A DNA stretch of 64,000 nucleotides, taken from contig WTXI01000068.1 in NCBI GenBank assembly GCA_022376515.1, positions 112,517-176,516 of the forward strand, read 5' to 3'. A model generated the notes under the pieces. The model saw only the letters and a list, made by a program, of their open reading frames with translations. It ran no database searches and had not been told where the DNA came from. This document shows positions 11,471-23,100 of this stretch, piece after piece; positions within the stretch are counted from its first letter, which is position 1; each line of letters opens with the position of its first letter. The translations under genes were made by a program, and so were the position numbers. This stretch comes from Lactifluus volemus (lineage: Eukaryota > Basidiomycota > Agaricomycetes > Russulales > Russulaceae).

Positions 11471-14115
11471 TCAACGAGGATTCGGAGGTTGCAAAGCGGT
11501 CATAGCTATATTGGGTGCTGCCGGCCCGGACTGGTGAGTGAGTTCAAGCCGAGAACCATTTAGATCCCTAATATTACGATGATCCCCGAGAATTGTGGAT
11601 ATTGTTGTATTAGTAGGACCCGAGAGAGACGCTACGGGTGGTGTGGTGTGTGACGAGACGGTAATTGAACTCGAAAGGGAAGTCACTGGTTCATGGGTGA
11701 CACCATCAGATTGATTCACATTAGGATCTTCGTGTGAATGGAGATCCAGGCTCAGCGTGCGACCAGAATCAGGGGGAGAGGGTAGTGAAGAGCCAGATAT
11801 CATAGGAGGTACCATAGTTGTTTCCCTGTTGAGTTGTGGAGTAGTGCCGCGGGCATGGGTAGCCAGAGGGATAGAATTGGCGATAGACGGCGTTCGACTG
11901 ACGGGTTCATCCTGTGAAGAAACAAGGGTACGGTTGCCTTCGAAACAAAGGGGATCAGATGACGTGGAGATGTGGATAGCACGTCGAGACGCACCAAGGA
12001 TACCGACAGTTAACGACTCATTTCCATGGTATGGGGTGGAATGGGCAGGGCTTGGTGTGGGTCTGGGAATGGTCAGAACGGTGTCATGGATGGCAATGGG
12101 AGCGAGGGCGCCGAGTCCTGTTACATTGCCTTCTGAGAGATGGTCTGGATGGTCGCACAAAGCATGCAAAACTGCCCTCCGTAGGGTGTTCTCATCAACA
12201 GTGGGATCGCAGAATGCTGTCAGGTCGGCATTGGTATCTTGGTGTAAATCGAGGTACAGGTGACGAAGTCCGATAAGGATATGCGTGGCAATTCCTTCGG
12301 ACCCGCTTCTCTTTGCATCTTCTACAAGGTCGTTCCATAGTGCACAAAACTCGTGCTGCAGTGCCGGAAGTGTCTCTCGGATGTCGAAATTGGAAAGTAA
12401 TCGCGTGAAATGTGATATCACACGAGTGGGCTTGTCCGTATCGAGTGATGGCATACGACCGCCGAGAATGATGTCGTGAATGGTATGAAATTGGCGAGTG
12501 ACGCGAATGAGATTAGCAAGTAAAATGTTATCGCCTTGTCCGACGTAGGTATCGAAGTCAGTCTTGGATATGGCAGGGCATAATTGATCCCTCGCAAGTG
12601 CAATCCAACGGCCGTCGCGGTTCCGCACGTTCGCAATAATGCAGCCAACGATGCTTTGCGCACATAAAGGTGTCTCCTGGTCGCTCGTATTGCCTAGGTT
12701 TCTCAGGGAATGTCCCGTTTCAACCGAATCCAGTATGGCACGCCCCTCCCCAGTGAATACACCATCGAGGATCTCCCAAATTGCATCGAGAAGGCGTGCG
12801 GCGTCGGCTACCTTCACGCAGACGACGAGTCGCTGTATTTTGTCCGACTCGGGGACGAGATTGGATAGCCAAGTACGGTGCAAGAATGAAACCAAAGCTG
12901 ATGAAAGATTCAACTCGAGCTTTTGGAGAAGCTGTTGGGGATCCTTGACCACTTTCGAGCTGCGAAAGCCGAGGATGTACTGAAAAAATCTTTGTAATTC
13001 GTGGTCCTCGATTAAGGTTTCGAATGTCCACTCCAACACACGGCTGTCGATCTCCGATTCCTGTTCTCCAATAGTAACTTTGCCTAAATTCTCCATACGC
13101 TTGAAGATCTGATCATGATAGTGGGTGCTTAGATCATCAAAGCGTTCGACTGTTGGTTCGTGACAACAACAAATACAACAGAGAAACAGGGATGCCAGAT
13201 ATGATATGATGGAATAAAGAGACCAGATCACCGAAGAGAGGGGTGCATAGTATGGGCACTCATGCCAAAAGATCGGCATCAATGTAATCAGCATGTATAT
13301 CGCGCCAGAGACAGCAACCCACCACGCTACGGCGCGGAAGACGGTGGTATTGAGGTTGAAGAGATATATGAGAATTGCAGCGAAGAAGAGGAATAGTGCG
13401 AGCTGTATCAGAGTGGGTAATACATTGGCCGCCCTGGGAAGGTAGAACTTTTCAACGCCATGAGCGAAGAATGCGCGGATCCTTGCTCGGTCGTGGGGTC
13501 TGTGTCGGGGGGGCTGAGTGATTCTGAGGTACCTCCGCGCCCATTGCTGGAGCAATGTCGCCAGCATGGCACAAGTGAGACTGATTGTCAAGCTCAGAAT
13601 CAAGAGAGAGTTCACCCAGACAGCAGATTTAGGTGGGGAGAAGGGGTCTGGTTGAGCCGGAGTGACAGGGATAGATGGACGGGATGTGTTCGAGTCGGCG
13701 GAAACTTGAAACTCGTATATATTCTTGAGATAGAATGCGGACCTATCTTGGGCGTTTTGCTGGAGGCTCGGGGCAGTCACAGCGACCAATTGGGCAACTG
13801 CGGCAGAGAAAAGACCACTCTATAAAGTAGCTTGAATTGAAAATGTATAAAATGTATGGAAAATGAAACTCACGAAAATTAGGATCCCGTCTGCATCTCT
13901 GTGCCAGATGTCGGCCATTTTCTTGTCTTCTTCCTCTGCCATCTTCGAGTACATAAAGAAGAGAGGCCCCGAGCTATCGGCAAATTCACGCTGTGGTTCC
14001 TGATTCGTGTAAAGAGAGGGATCTGGTGGCAAATTTGGCGAGGGCGATAAGGAAGTAGAGTAGGATACATACTATTAGCTTGAGGTTGATTCTCTTCGGT
14101 GTACGCTGCTTGCAT
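11471..14115 (-). CDS. DUF6535-family membrane protein, tandem copy 1 (intact, 846 aa)
   Basis: Exons on the minus strand: 14073-14115, 13874-14022, 11471-13819; introns are GT-AG and phases agree, giving 846 aa. The start is the ATG of MQAAYTEENQPQAN, the only ATG that splices into the conserved HRDADGILIF block. That block and the following SGLFSAAVAQLVAV are the DUF6535 signature. Four hydrophobic helices can be seen: one after GILIF, one around SLLILSLTISLTCAMLATLL, and two around LALFLFFAAILIYLF and VAWWVAVSGAIYMLIT. A Cys-rich run CCICCC follows. The middle region (about residues 270-560) is globular-looking and the last 230 residues are Ser/Thr/Pro-rich. Role unknown; probably an integral membrane protein. 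It is the only array copy with an open frame throughout, thanks to a 7-C tract (13507-13513). Confidence 0.9.
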
Positions 14116-14962
14116 TGTAGAAATAAGAGCTATAGGGTGACGTAAGAAGAGTTCTTTGTGTCATAGACGGCACCGACAGTACAAAATGTACTGGCAGGTC
14201 TAAGGGCAGGAGTAAGGGCTGAGGATTGGTCGAATAGGAACTTTGCGGAGCGTGCATGAACTTTATACTTTATTACTCCGCACATGACGGGGAGAAGTAA
14301 TTCTGGCTAGTTACTTATATCATGATCCTGGGCGTGCACGAGGCCGAGGTTCGGTTGAACCCATCATATTACTCCGAGTCGGAGCTGCTGCGGGTCTAAA
14401 TGATACAAGAAATAATACGGGGGAACCAATAAGAACACGGAGTTCGGCAGAGAGTAGCATTCGTACACCACAGTAATGACGTAAACAATAAGGCTACTTC
14501 AACATGTTTTGTCCACGTGAGCACCTCCATGCCCAATCACGTAGGCCGTACCCGGCGAGCCTTGTCCGTAGCATGCCTAACTATTGTGCCTCCCCCAATC
14601 TGAGTGGTGATGCACCACCGGAGCCAGCAGGTGTGTTGTGATCCCATGTTAACGCCATACTGATGCTCAGTCTCCTTTTACATCGTATTCATACAGGATA
14701 TCATACCTCACTGCCTCATGCCATCTGCTTCGCCTCTTATCTTTTCTTTAATCTACTAGTGGGGGAGTGTGTTGCTGGAGACATCTTCTATTGGCTAGTA
14801 GGTATTCGCTCCTGTACTGTATGCATCGAATTTGTTGTTGTGGCCGAGTTTTTTCAGTACATTTTACACAGTACCTGGCAAAGCTGCAAGAGAAATAGCA
14901 GTAGCTGTGCACTCGCCAGTAACGATAACACAGAGAAAAGAGCAACGCCACCACGTATAAGA
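14116..14962. other. Spacer between DUF6535 copy 1 and the pseudogene
   Basis: This is the upstream flank and presumed promoter of DUF6535 copy 1. It is nearly identical to 20427-21272 and, for most of its length, to 26878-27626. Plus-strand frames here are not supported: they change between copies without coding-type bias. Confidence 0.5.
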
Positions 14963-16580
14963 CTACAGCGTGGTATCGATGAGGTTGCCGACCCCGACAC
15001 CAAGCACCTGTTTGAGCACTAACTGAACCTTGTCCTTGTCCGCGTCAAGCCTCTGCTTCTCCTCGACCCAGCGCCTCTCCCGTTGTTTGTAAAGGCTTCC
15101 GATAGCGTGTAGGCTGCCGATGACAGTGTACAGCGCGCGGCAAAGGTCCTCCTCGCGCACGTCGCTGCCGCTCGAAGGTGACCCATCACGCAAGGATGAC
15201 GAAGCGCGCTCGAGCTGCTCGAGATGTGATGGCGAGCACGAAGCGCAGCGCCGGGAAGCCACTTTGGCAAAGGCAGAACGGAGAACGGATACTCTTCATA
15301 TCGGACGATTCGAGTCGCCTGAGGTCGCGACGAATCGCCCGTGACGCGACTGCGCGGAGCCTGCTGTGTGAGAGGGCGAGCAGCACGAGGGTAGTGTCCG
15401 TCTCGCGATCTAGTGCGTGGAACTACGATGCGGCATCAGCTCAACGAGATCGGACCTACCTGAACAATCTCGGGACAAGAGTAACTGGTACTTACAGCAT
15501 GAAGAAGGGCTTCCCAACAGACCTTCCACCTTCGGCGACGCTTCTCAGGATTAGTTGGTATGGAATTCGAGCTGCAGCAAGTCATCTGTGATATCTTCAT
15601 TTCCTACGTCCTCATCAATCCATTCCCCATCGTCGGCATCTACTTCTTCGTCATCTGCGCCAACGTCCCAGTGCGGGGGTTGGGGGACATAGCGACGTGG
15701 TTCAGATCGGCGCTCGCCCACTTTGGATTCACCAGCAGTCTCCTCCCCAGACGACAGCTTGGGACTTATATCTCGTGGCTGCGTACTTTCAACACGCGGT
15801 GGCGGACGGATCTTCCCTCACTGCCGCAAGTCTTGCGAGCGCTCTCGGAGGCGTAGTCCATGGCTATGTGAATGCGGGGGTAATGATGACTCGGACTTGA
15901 ACGCATACTCGCACTCGAGTCCGCCATACCACCACGTCTTCCACGAAACACATGGCTCGTCTGTAGGAATGCCCAGGGGTTGCACTGCGGCCCTAGAAAT
16001 GGCGTTGACGACAGCGGCAGCGTCGAGTCTGAAATCATCCCCACCGGTGTTGAGTGCGTATATCTGCATCTGCAGTGACTATGGGATTGGTACAGGCAGT
16101 CAGGTGTGGGACGTTAACCTGGGTCCCAGGATTGTTTGGGGAGCATGCAGGCACGGGTTGTGTGGATGAAGCGGCTTAGTGCTGCACCACCTTGAGAGGA
16201 GCTGAGGGGGACAGGTAGTGAGGAATCCCGGTCAATAGGTTGCAGGATGTCCCATCAGGCATCGCGCCACATGGGCAGCCGGTAGCTGATCGAGGGGGTT
16301 TACGGTGGTTGGGTGCGAGGGGCACGGGGCCATCAGGTTGGTGAGGTGTCTGGCCCGTGCAAAGCCGGTCTTGGGGGGGACGATTCGAGTTTCTGTAGAG
16401 GGAGAGGAGGTTGTCAGCTGTGTGAGAGTGTGTGGTTGGCCTGATGGGGTTGACAAGCCCCTTTGGGACCCTGAGGTAACTTTCCGGTAACTTACCGGCC
16501 CGGGTTTTTTTTTCCCGCAACACTACCCACTCTCTACTCCCTTTCCTGCCCCAAAACAGCCATCCTTCCGTCCAGCCCAA
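14963..16580 (-). pseudogene. Broken gene of an unrecognised fungal family, unit 1 copy
   Basis: The minus strand reads as protein in three frames that join end to end. From about 16069 (start MQIYALNTGGDDFRLDA) a frame runs to an in-frame TGA near 15818. The same frame then continues through an acidic segment (DVGADDEEVDADDGEWIDED). A one-base slip near 15556 switches to NPEKRRRRWKVCWEALLHA. A plausible intron (gtaagt...cgtag, about 15445-15492) joins FHALDRETDTTLVLLA. A 7-bp tandem duplication (AGAACGG twice, 15275-15288) breaks the frame again before ASRRCASCSPSHLEQLERAS and the coiled-coil-like end that stops at 14963. The family is familiar to me as a conserved basidiomycete unknown but I cannot name it. 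Sequence from 16069 up to about 16580 may hold an N-terminal extension. Confidence 0.7.
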
Positions 16581-17764
16581 CGTTATACCTCACCCACACT
16601 CCCAGGGACCGCGTCTTTGTCATAGTCACATGTTGCGGGCTGTTTAAATTTTAAAAAATGCCATCTGCGTGTGCTCTGGTCGTTTCTTTCTCCGCATCAC
16701 CTGATGTAGTCCCATGCTCGTGTATTTCCATCCTGCCTCGTGTTCTCGCCATCTCCGCCCCCTGCTACCCCTACGCCTGTCGTACTAATATCAGGGCTGG
16801 GCCGATTATTACAATCATCACCCCTTTCAGGTTGGAGACACCTTAATCGAGATGGCATAATTCAAGTGACACCATTTTATCACTGGCACTCGGGCGCCGT
16901 TCCACACCCTATTGACTTCTTCAATGCCAGCACGACATTCTCACATCGAGAATTTAGCCTGAGATCGCAAATACTATTACTTCTGGGTACTCCCTGTCCT
17001 CACTGGTTCCACCACTGACCAACTGAAATTTGATGCTTGGAGCTTGAAGCTTGAAGGACGAACCATCTCTTTTTACATCCTCAAGGCGCGGATTTCTCCA
17101 GATCAGTTAGCACGGACAGTGACCAGCTGGAACGCCTAGGTTGGTGGCGATAGATTGACGAGGGGACATGAACACTATAATATCCATATTACTCTATTTG
17201 TCTGTTGTCAGTGAGACCCCCGCATGTGAAGTGGATGGTCACCCTTTGGGTACTACCCTCACGTGTTGGGTTCTGCATGCAGCAACTGGTTCTCACCGCG
17301 CCTCGCTCGCCGCTCAAACCATGACTCACGTACAGTTATTAGCTGACTTTGTATATAATCTCCTGATCCACTGGCACATTTGGCACGTGAGTACTATCTC
17401 TGTATTGATGCGCAAGTCGTCGCCATGAAGTAGTGAGAGCTGGTCGCTCGAACAACGGCAAACGGTTTCGGTTCATCCGAGAACTCTCACACGGCGTGAA
17501 ACGTGCGTTTGATACAAGAAACAAGAGAACCTCCGTCTCCATCTCGACCATACTCTAAAACGGAATTAGGATCCGAGTTGCCATAATATACATTGTATGA
17601 AATTACATTCGGCGAGAAAATGAACGCTCGTTGTGACTCCTAAAATTTTGTAATGACATTGTGACTGCTTCACCAGCACATCACCTTTCGTATAGTACAG
17701 TGTTGGATGTTCCCAACATTCTACCCTCAGTGGCGCTTTACTTCCGTTGTACCGCTTCTTGAGA

Positions 17765-20426
17765 TCAACGAGGATTCGGAGGTTGCAAAGCGGTCATAGC
17801 TATATTGGGCGCCGTCGGCCCGGACTGGTGAGTGAGTTCAAGCCGAGAACCATTTAGATCCCTAATATTACGATGATCGCTGAGAATTGTGGATATTGTT
17901 GTATTATTAGGACCCGAGACAGACGCTACAGGTGGTGTGGTGTGTGACGAGGCGGTAATTGAACTCGAAAGGGAGGTCACTGGTTCATGGGGGATACCAG
18001 ATTGATTCACAATGGGATCTTCGTGTAAATGGAGATCCAGGCTCAGCGTGCGACCAGAATCAGGGGGAGAGGGTAGTGAAGAGCCAGATATCATAGGAGG
18101 TACCATAATTGTTTCCCTGTTGAGTTGTGGAGTAGTGCCGCCGGCATAGGTAGCCAGAGGGATAGAATTGGCGATAGATGAAGTGTGGATGATGCTTGGC
18201 GTTCGACTGACGGGTTCATCCTGTAAGGAAACAAAGGTACGGTTGCCTTCAAAACACAGGGGATCAGATGACGTGGAGATGTGGATAGCACGTCGACACG
18301 CACCAAGGATACCGACAGTTAACGACTCATTTCCATAGTATGGGGTGGAATGGGCAGGGCTTGGTGTGGGTCTGGGAATGGTCAGAACGGTGTCATGGAT
18401 GGCGATGGGAGCGATAACGCCGAGTCCTGTTACATTGCCTTCTAAAAGATGGTTTGGATGGTCGCACAAAGCATGCAAAACTGCCCTCCGTAGGGTGTTC
18501 TCATCAACAGTGGGATCGCAGAATGCTGTCAGGTCGGCATTGGTATCTTGGTGTAAATCGAGGTACAGGTGACGAAATCCGATAAGGATATGCGAGGCGA
18601 TTCCATCGGGCCCGCTTCTCTTTGCATCTTCTACAAGGTCGTTCCATAGTGCACAAAACTCGTGCTGCAGCGCCGGAAGTGTCTCTCGGATGTCGAAATT
18701 GGAAAGTAATCGCGTGAAGTGTGATATCACACGAGTGGGCTTGTCCGGATTGAGCGATGGCATACGACCGCTGAGAATAATGTCGTGAATGGTATGGAAC
18801 TGGCGAGTGACGTGAATGAGATTAGCAAGTAAAATGTTATCGCCTTGTCGGACGTAGGTATCGAAGTCAGTCTTGGATATGGCAGGGCATAATTGATCCC
18901 TAGCAAGGGCAAGCCAACGGCCGTCGCGGTTCCGAACGTTCGCGATAATGCAGCCAACGATGCTTTGCGCACATAAAGGTGTCTCCTGGTCGCTCGTATT
19001 GCCTAGGTTTCTCAGGGAATGTCCCGTTTCAACCGAATCCAGTATGGCACGCCCCTCCCCAGTGAATACTCCATCGAGGATCTCCCAAATTGCATCGAGA
19101 AGGCGTGCGGCGTCGGCTACCTTCACGCAGACGACGAGTCGCTGTATTTTGTCCGACTCGGGGACGAGATTGGATAGCCAGGTACGGTGCAAGAATGAAA
19201 CCAAAGCTGATGAAAGCTTCCACTCGCCGAGCTTTTGGAGAAGCTGTTGGGGATCCTTGACCACTTTCGAGCTGCGAAAGCCGAGGATGTACTGAAAAAA
19301 TCGTTGTAATTCATGGTCCTCGATTAAGGTTTCGAATGTCCACTTCAACACACGGCTGTCGATCTCCGATTCTTGTTCTCGAATAGTGTCTTCGCCTAAA
19401 TTCTCCATACGCTTGAAGATCTGATCATGATAGTAGGTGCTTAGATCGTCAAAGCGATCGACTGTTGTGTCGTAACAACAACAAATACAACAGAGAAACA
19501 GGAAGGCCAGATATGATATGATGGAATAAAGAGACCAGATCACCGAGGAGAGGGGTGCATAGTACGGGCACTCATGCCAAAAGATTGGCATCAGGGTAAT
19601 CAGCATGTATATCGCGCCAGAGACAGCAACCCACCACGCTACGGCACGGAAGACGGTGGTATTGAGGTTGAAGAGATATATGAGAATTGCGGCAAAGAAG
19701 AGGAATAGTGCGAGCTGTATCAGAGTGGGTAATACATTGGCCGCCCTGGGAAGGTAGAACTTTTCAACGCCATGAGCGAAGAATGCGCGGATCCTTGCTC
19801 GGTCGTGGGGTCTTTGTCGGGGGGCTGAGTGATTCTAAGGTACCTCCGCGCCCATTGCTGGAGCAATGTCGCCAGCATAGCACAAGCGAGACTGATTGTC
19901 AAGCTCAGAATCAAGAGTGAGTTCACCCAGACAGCAGATTTAGGTGGGGAGAAGGGGTCTGGTTGAGCCGGAGTGACAGGGATAGATGGACGGGATGTGT
20001 TCGAGTCGGTGGAAACTTGAAACTCGTATATATTCTTGAGATAGAATGCGGACGTATCCTGGGAGTTTTGCTGGAGGCTCGGGGCAGTCACAGCGACCAA
20101 TTGCGCAACTGCGGCAGAGAAAAGACCACTCTATAAAGTAGCTTGAATTGAAAATGTATAAAATGTATGGAAAATGAAACTCACGAAAATTAGGATCCCG
20201 TCTGCATCTCTGTGCCAGATGTCGGCCATTTTCTTGTCTTCTTCCTCTGCCATCTTCGAGTACATAAAGAAGAGAGGCCCCGAGCTATCAGCAAATTCAC
20301 GCTGTGGTTCCTGATTCGTGTAAAGAGAGGGATCTGGTGGCAAATTTGGCGAGGGCGATAAGGAAGTAGGGTAGGATACATACTATTAGCTTGAGGTTGA
20401 TTCTCTTCGGTGTACGCTGCTTGCAT
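17765..20426 (-). pseudogene. DUF6535-family gene, tandem copy 2, frameshifted
   Basis: Exon layout equals copy 1: 20384-20426, 20185-20333, 17765-20130. The long exon is interrupted: the G run at 19819-19824 (C run in the gene) is six bases against seven in copy 1. The upstream frame therefore leaves register after RRYLRITQPP, between helix 2 and helix 3, and stops at 19720. The remaining sequence is open in another frame from about 19606 to the stop at 17765 and is nearly identical to copy 1, including the GEW insertion near QKLGEWKLSS and the IIHTSS insertion in the tail. Apart from this single slip no other lesion was seen. Possibilities are a real recent pseudogene, a homopolymer sequencing error, or a programmed frameshift; the shared state in copy 3 makes a random error in one copy less likely. 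Confidence 0.85.
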
Positions 20427-21272
20427 TGTAGAGATAAGAGCTATAGGGTGACGTAAGAAGAGTTCTTTGTGTCATAGACGGCACCGACAGTACAAAATGT
20501 ACTGGCAGGTCTAAGGGCAGGTCTAAGGGCTGAGGATTGGTCGAATAGGAACTTTGCGGAGCGTGCATGAACTTTATACTTTATTACTCCGCACATGACG
20601 GGGAGAAGTAATTCTGGCTAGTTACTTATATCATGATCCTGGGCGTGCACGAGGCCGAGGCTCGGTTGAACCCATCATATTACTCCGAGTCGGAGCTGCT
20701 GCGGGTCTAAATGATACAAGAAATAATACGGGGAACCAATAAGAACACGGAGTTCGGCAGAGAGTAGCATTCGCACACCACAGTAATGACGTAAACAGTA
20801 AGGCTACTTCAACATGTTTTGTCCACGTGAGCACCTCCATGCCCAATCACGTAGGCCGTACCCGGCGAGCCTTGTCCGTAGCATGCCTAACTATTGTGCC
20901 TCCCCCAATCTGAGTGGTGATGCACCACCGGAGCCAGCAAGTGTGTTGTGATTCCATGTTAACGCCATACTGATGCTCAGTCTCCTTTTACATCGTATTC
21001 ATACAGGATATCATACCTCACTGCCTCATGCCATCTGCTTCGCCTCTTATCCTTTCTTTAATCTACTAGCGGGGGAGTGTGTTGCTGGAGACATCTTCTA
21101 TTGGCTAGTAGGTATTCGCTCCTGTACTATATGCATCGAATTTGTTGTTGTGGCCGAGGTTTTTCAGTACATTTTACACAGTACTTGGCAAAGCTGCAAG
21201 AGAAATAGCAGTAGCTGTGCACTCGCCAGTAACGATAACACAGAGAAAAGAGCAACGCCACCACGTATAAGA
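20427..21272. other. Spacer, unit 2 counterpart of 14116-14962
   Basis: Near-identical duplicate of the upstream flank of DUF6535 copy 1, with single-base differences and a one-base indel near 20732. No separate gene is supported. Confidence 0.5.
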
Positions 21273-22455
21273 CTACAGCGTGGTATCGATGAGGTTGCCG
21301 ACCCCGACACCAAGCACCTGTTTGAGCACTAACTGAACCTTGTCCTTGTCCGCGTCAAGCCTCTGCTTCTCCTCGACCCAGCGCCTCTCCCGTTGTTTGT
21401 AAAGGCTTCCGATAGCGTGTAGGCTGCCGATGACAGTGTACAGCGCGCGGCAAAGGTCCTCCTCGCGCACGTCGCTGCCGCTCGAAGGTGACCCATCACG
21501 CTAGGATGACGAAGCGCGCTCGAGCTGCTCGAGAAGTGATGGCGAGCACGAAGAGCAGCGCCGGGAAGCCACTTTGGCAAAGCCAGAACGGAGAACGGAT
21601 ACTCGTCATATCGGACGATTCGAGTCGCCTGAGGTCGCGACGAATCGCCCGTGACGCGACTGCGCGGAGCCTGCTGTGTGAGAGGGCGAGCAGCACGAGG
21701 GTAGTGTCTGTCTCGCGATCTAGTGCGTGGAACTACGATGCGGCATCAGCTCAACGAGATCGGACCTACCTGAACAATCTCGGGACAAGAGTAACTGGGG
21801 TACTTACAGCACGAAGAAGGACTTCCCAACAGACCTTCCACCTTCGGCGACGCTTCTCAGGATTAGTTGGTATGGAATTCGAGCTGCAGCAAGTCATCTG
21901 TGATATCTTCATTTCCTACGTCCTCATCAATCCATTCCCCATCGTCGGCATCTACTTCTTCGTCATCTGCGCCAACGTCCCAGTGCGGGGGTTGGGGGAC
22001 ATAGCGACGTGGTTCAGATCGGCGCTCGCCCACTTTGGATTCACCAGCAGTCTCCTCCCCAGACGACAGCTTGGGACTTATATCTCGTGGCTGCGTACTT
22101 TCAACACGCGGTGGCGGACGGATCTTCCCTCACTGCCGCAAGTCTTGCGAGCGCTCTCGGAGGCGTAGTCCATGGCTATGTGAATGCGGGGGTAATGATG
22201 ACTCGGACTTGAACGCATACTCGCACTCGAGTCCGCCATACCACCACGTCTTCCACGAAACACATGGCTCGTCTGTAGGAACGCCCAGGGGTTGCACTGC
22301 GGCCCTAGAAATGGCGCGACAGCGTCGAGTCTGAAATCATCCCACCGGTGTTGAGTGCGTATATCCGCATCTGCAGTGACTATGGGATTGGTACAGGCAG
22401 TCAGGTGTGGGACGTTAACCTGGGTCCCAGGATTGTCTGGGGAACATGGAGGCAC
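21273..22455 (-). pseudogene. Broken gene of an unrecognised fungal family, unit 2 copy
   Basis: Second copy of the pseudogene at 14963-16580. It keeps the same lesions: the AGAACGG tandem duplication at 21585-21598, the slip before NPEKRRRR and the in-frame TGA. It adds new ones: about 10 bases are missing near 22312-22322 and one C near 22340, which remove the ALNTGGDD register and the start codon context seen in unit 1. Sharing the first set means the gene was already dead when the block was duplicated; the second set arose later. Confidence 0.7.
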
Positions 22456-23100
22456 GGGTTGTCTGGATGAAGCGGCTTAGTGCTGCACCACCTTGAGAGG
22501 AGCTGAGGGGGACAGGTAGTGAGGAATCCCGGTCAATAGGTTGCAGGATGTCCCATCAGGCATCGCGCCACATGGGCAGCCGGTAGCTGATCGAGTGGGG
22601 TTCACGGTGGTTGGGTGCAAGGGGGCATGTGGCCATCAGGTTGGTGAGGTGTCTGGCCCGTGCAAAGCCGGGGAGTGCCCAGTCTTGGGGGGGCCAGACG
22701 ATTCGAATTGTTAGGTTTCTGTAGAGGGAGAGGAGGTTGTCAGCTGTGTGTCTGAACGAGAGAGAGAGTGGTTGGCCTGGTGGGGTTGACAAGCCCCTTT
22801 GGGACCCTGAGGTAACTTTCCGGTAACTTACCGGCCCGGGGTTTTTTTTCCGGTGGTGCTGCCATGACCCGCTTCCTGAAAGCGACGCGTGCCTCCATGG
22901 CCCCGAGACAAGCCTGGTACCCGGGATGATTTTCTCTTAGATGGATTGTACACCTTCTCGCTGTATATAGTACCCACTCTCTACTCCCTTTCCTGCCCCA
23001 AAACAGCCATCCTTCCGTCCAGCCCAACGTTATACCTCACCCACACAGGGACCGCGTCTTTGTCATAGTCACATGTTGCGGGCTGATTAAAATTAAAAAA

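Larger units (their letters stand above)
10323..16656. repeat. Tandem segmental duplication, unit 1 (about 6.33 kb)
   Basis: The unit starts at CATGCCATCTGCGTGTGCTC and runs to the next occurrence of the same start at 16657. It holds a 3' flank (10323-11470), a minus-strand DUF6535 gene (11471-14115), a spacer and a minus-strand pseudogene (14963 to about 16.1-16.6 kb). Matching features in unit 2 are offset by 6239 bp near the left end and 6310-6311 bp in the middle. Unit 1 differs from both others by about 48 extra bases at 10388-10435, by seven rather than six bases in a G run at 13507-13513 and by small in-frame indels in the gene. It is therefore the outlying copy. Confidence 0.95.
16657..23100. 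repeat. Tandem segmental duplication, unit 2 (about 6.44 kb)
   Basis: The order is the same as in unit 1: 3' flank, DUF6535 gene (17765-20426), spacer, pseudogene (21273 to about 22.4 kb). It carries about 115 bp near 22851-22970 that unit 1 lacks. It shares with unit 3 the absence of the 48-bp segment of unit 1, the 6-base G run and in-frame indels in the gene, so units 2 and 3 are sisters. Confidence 0.95.

Noticed and set aside
11757..12263. Plus-strand frame of 168 codons opposite the DUF6535 tail
   Set aside because: It lies antisense to the Ser/Thr/Pro-rich coding tail, whose composition keeps the reverse frame open. Frame is not kept in copy 2.
21488..22168. Plus-strand open frame of 226 codons with a hydrophobic segment, unit 2
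   Set aside because: The minus strand of the same bases gives the acidic and Arg-rich protein segments of the pseudogene, with an intron and family-like motifs; the plus frame is broken in the unit 1 copy. It is an antisense shadow.
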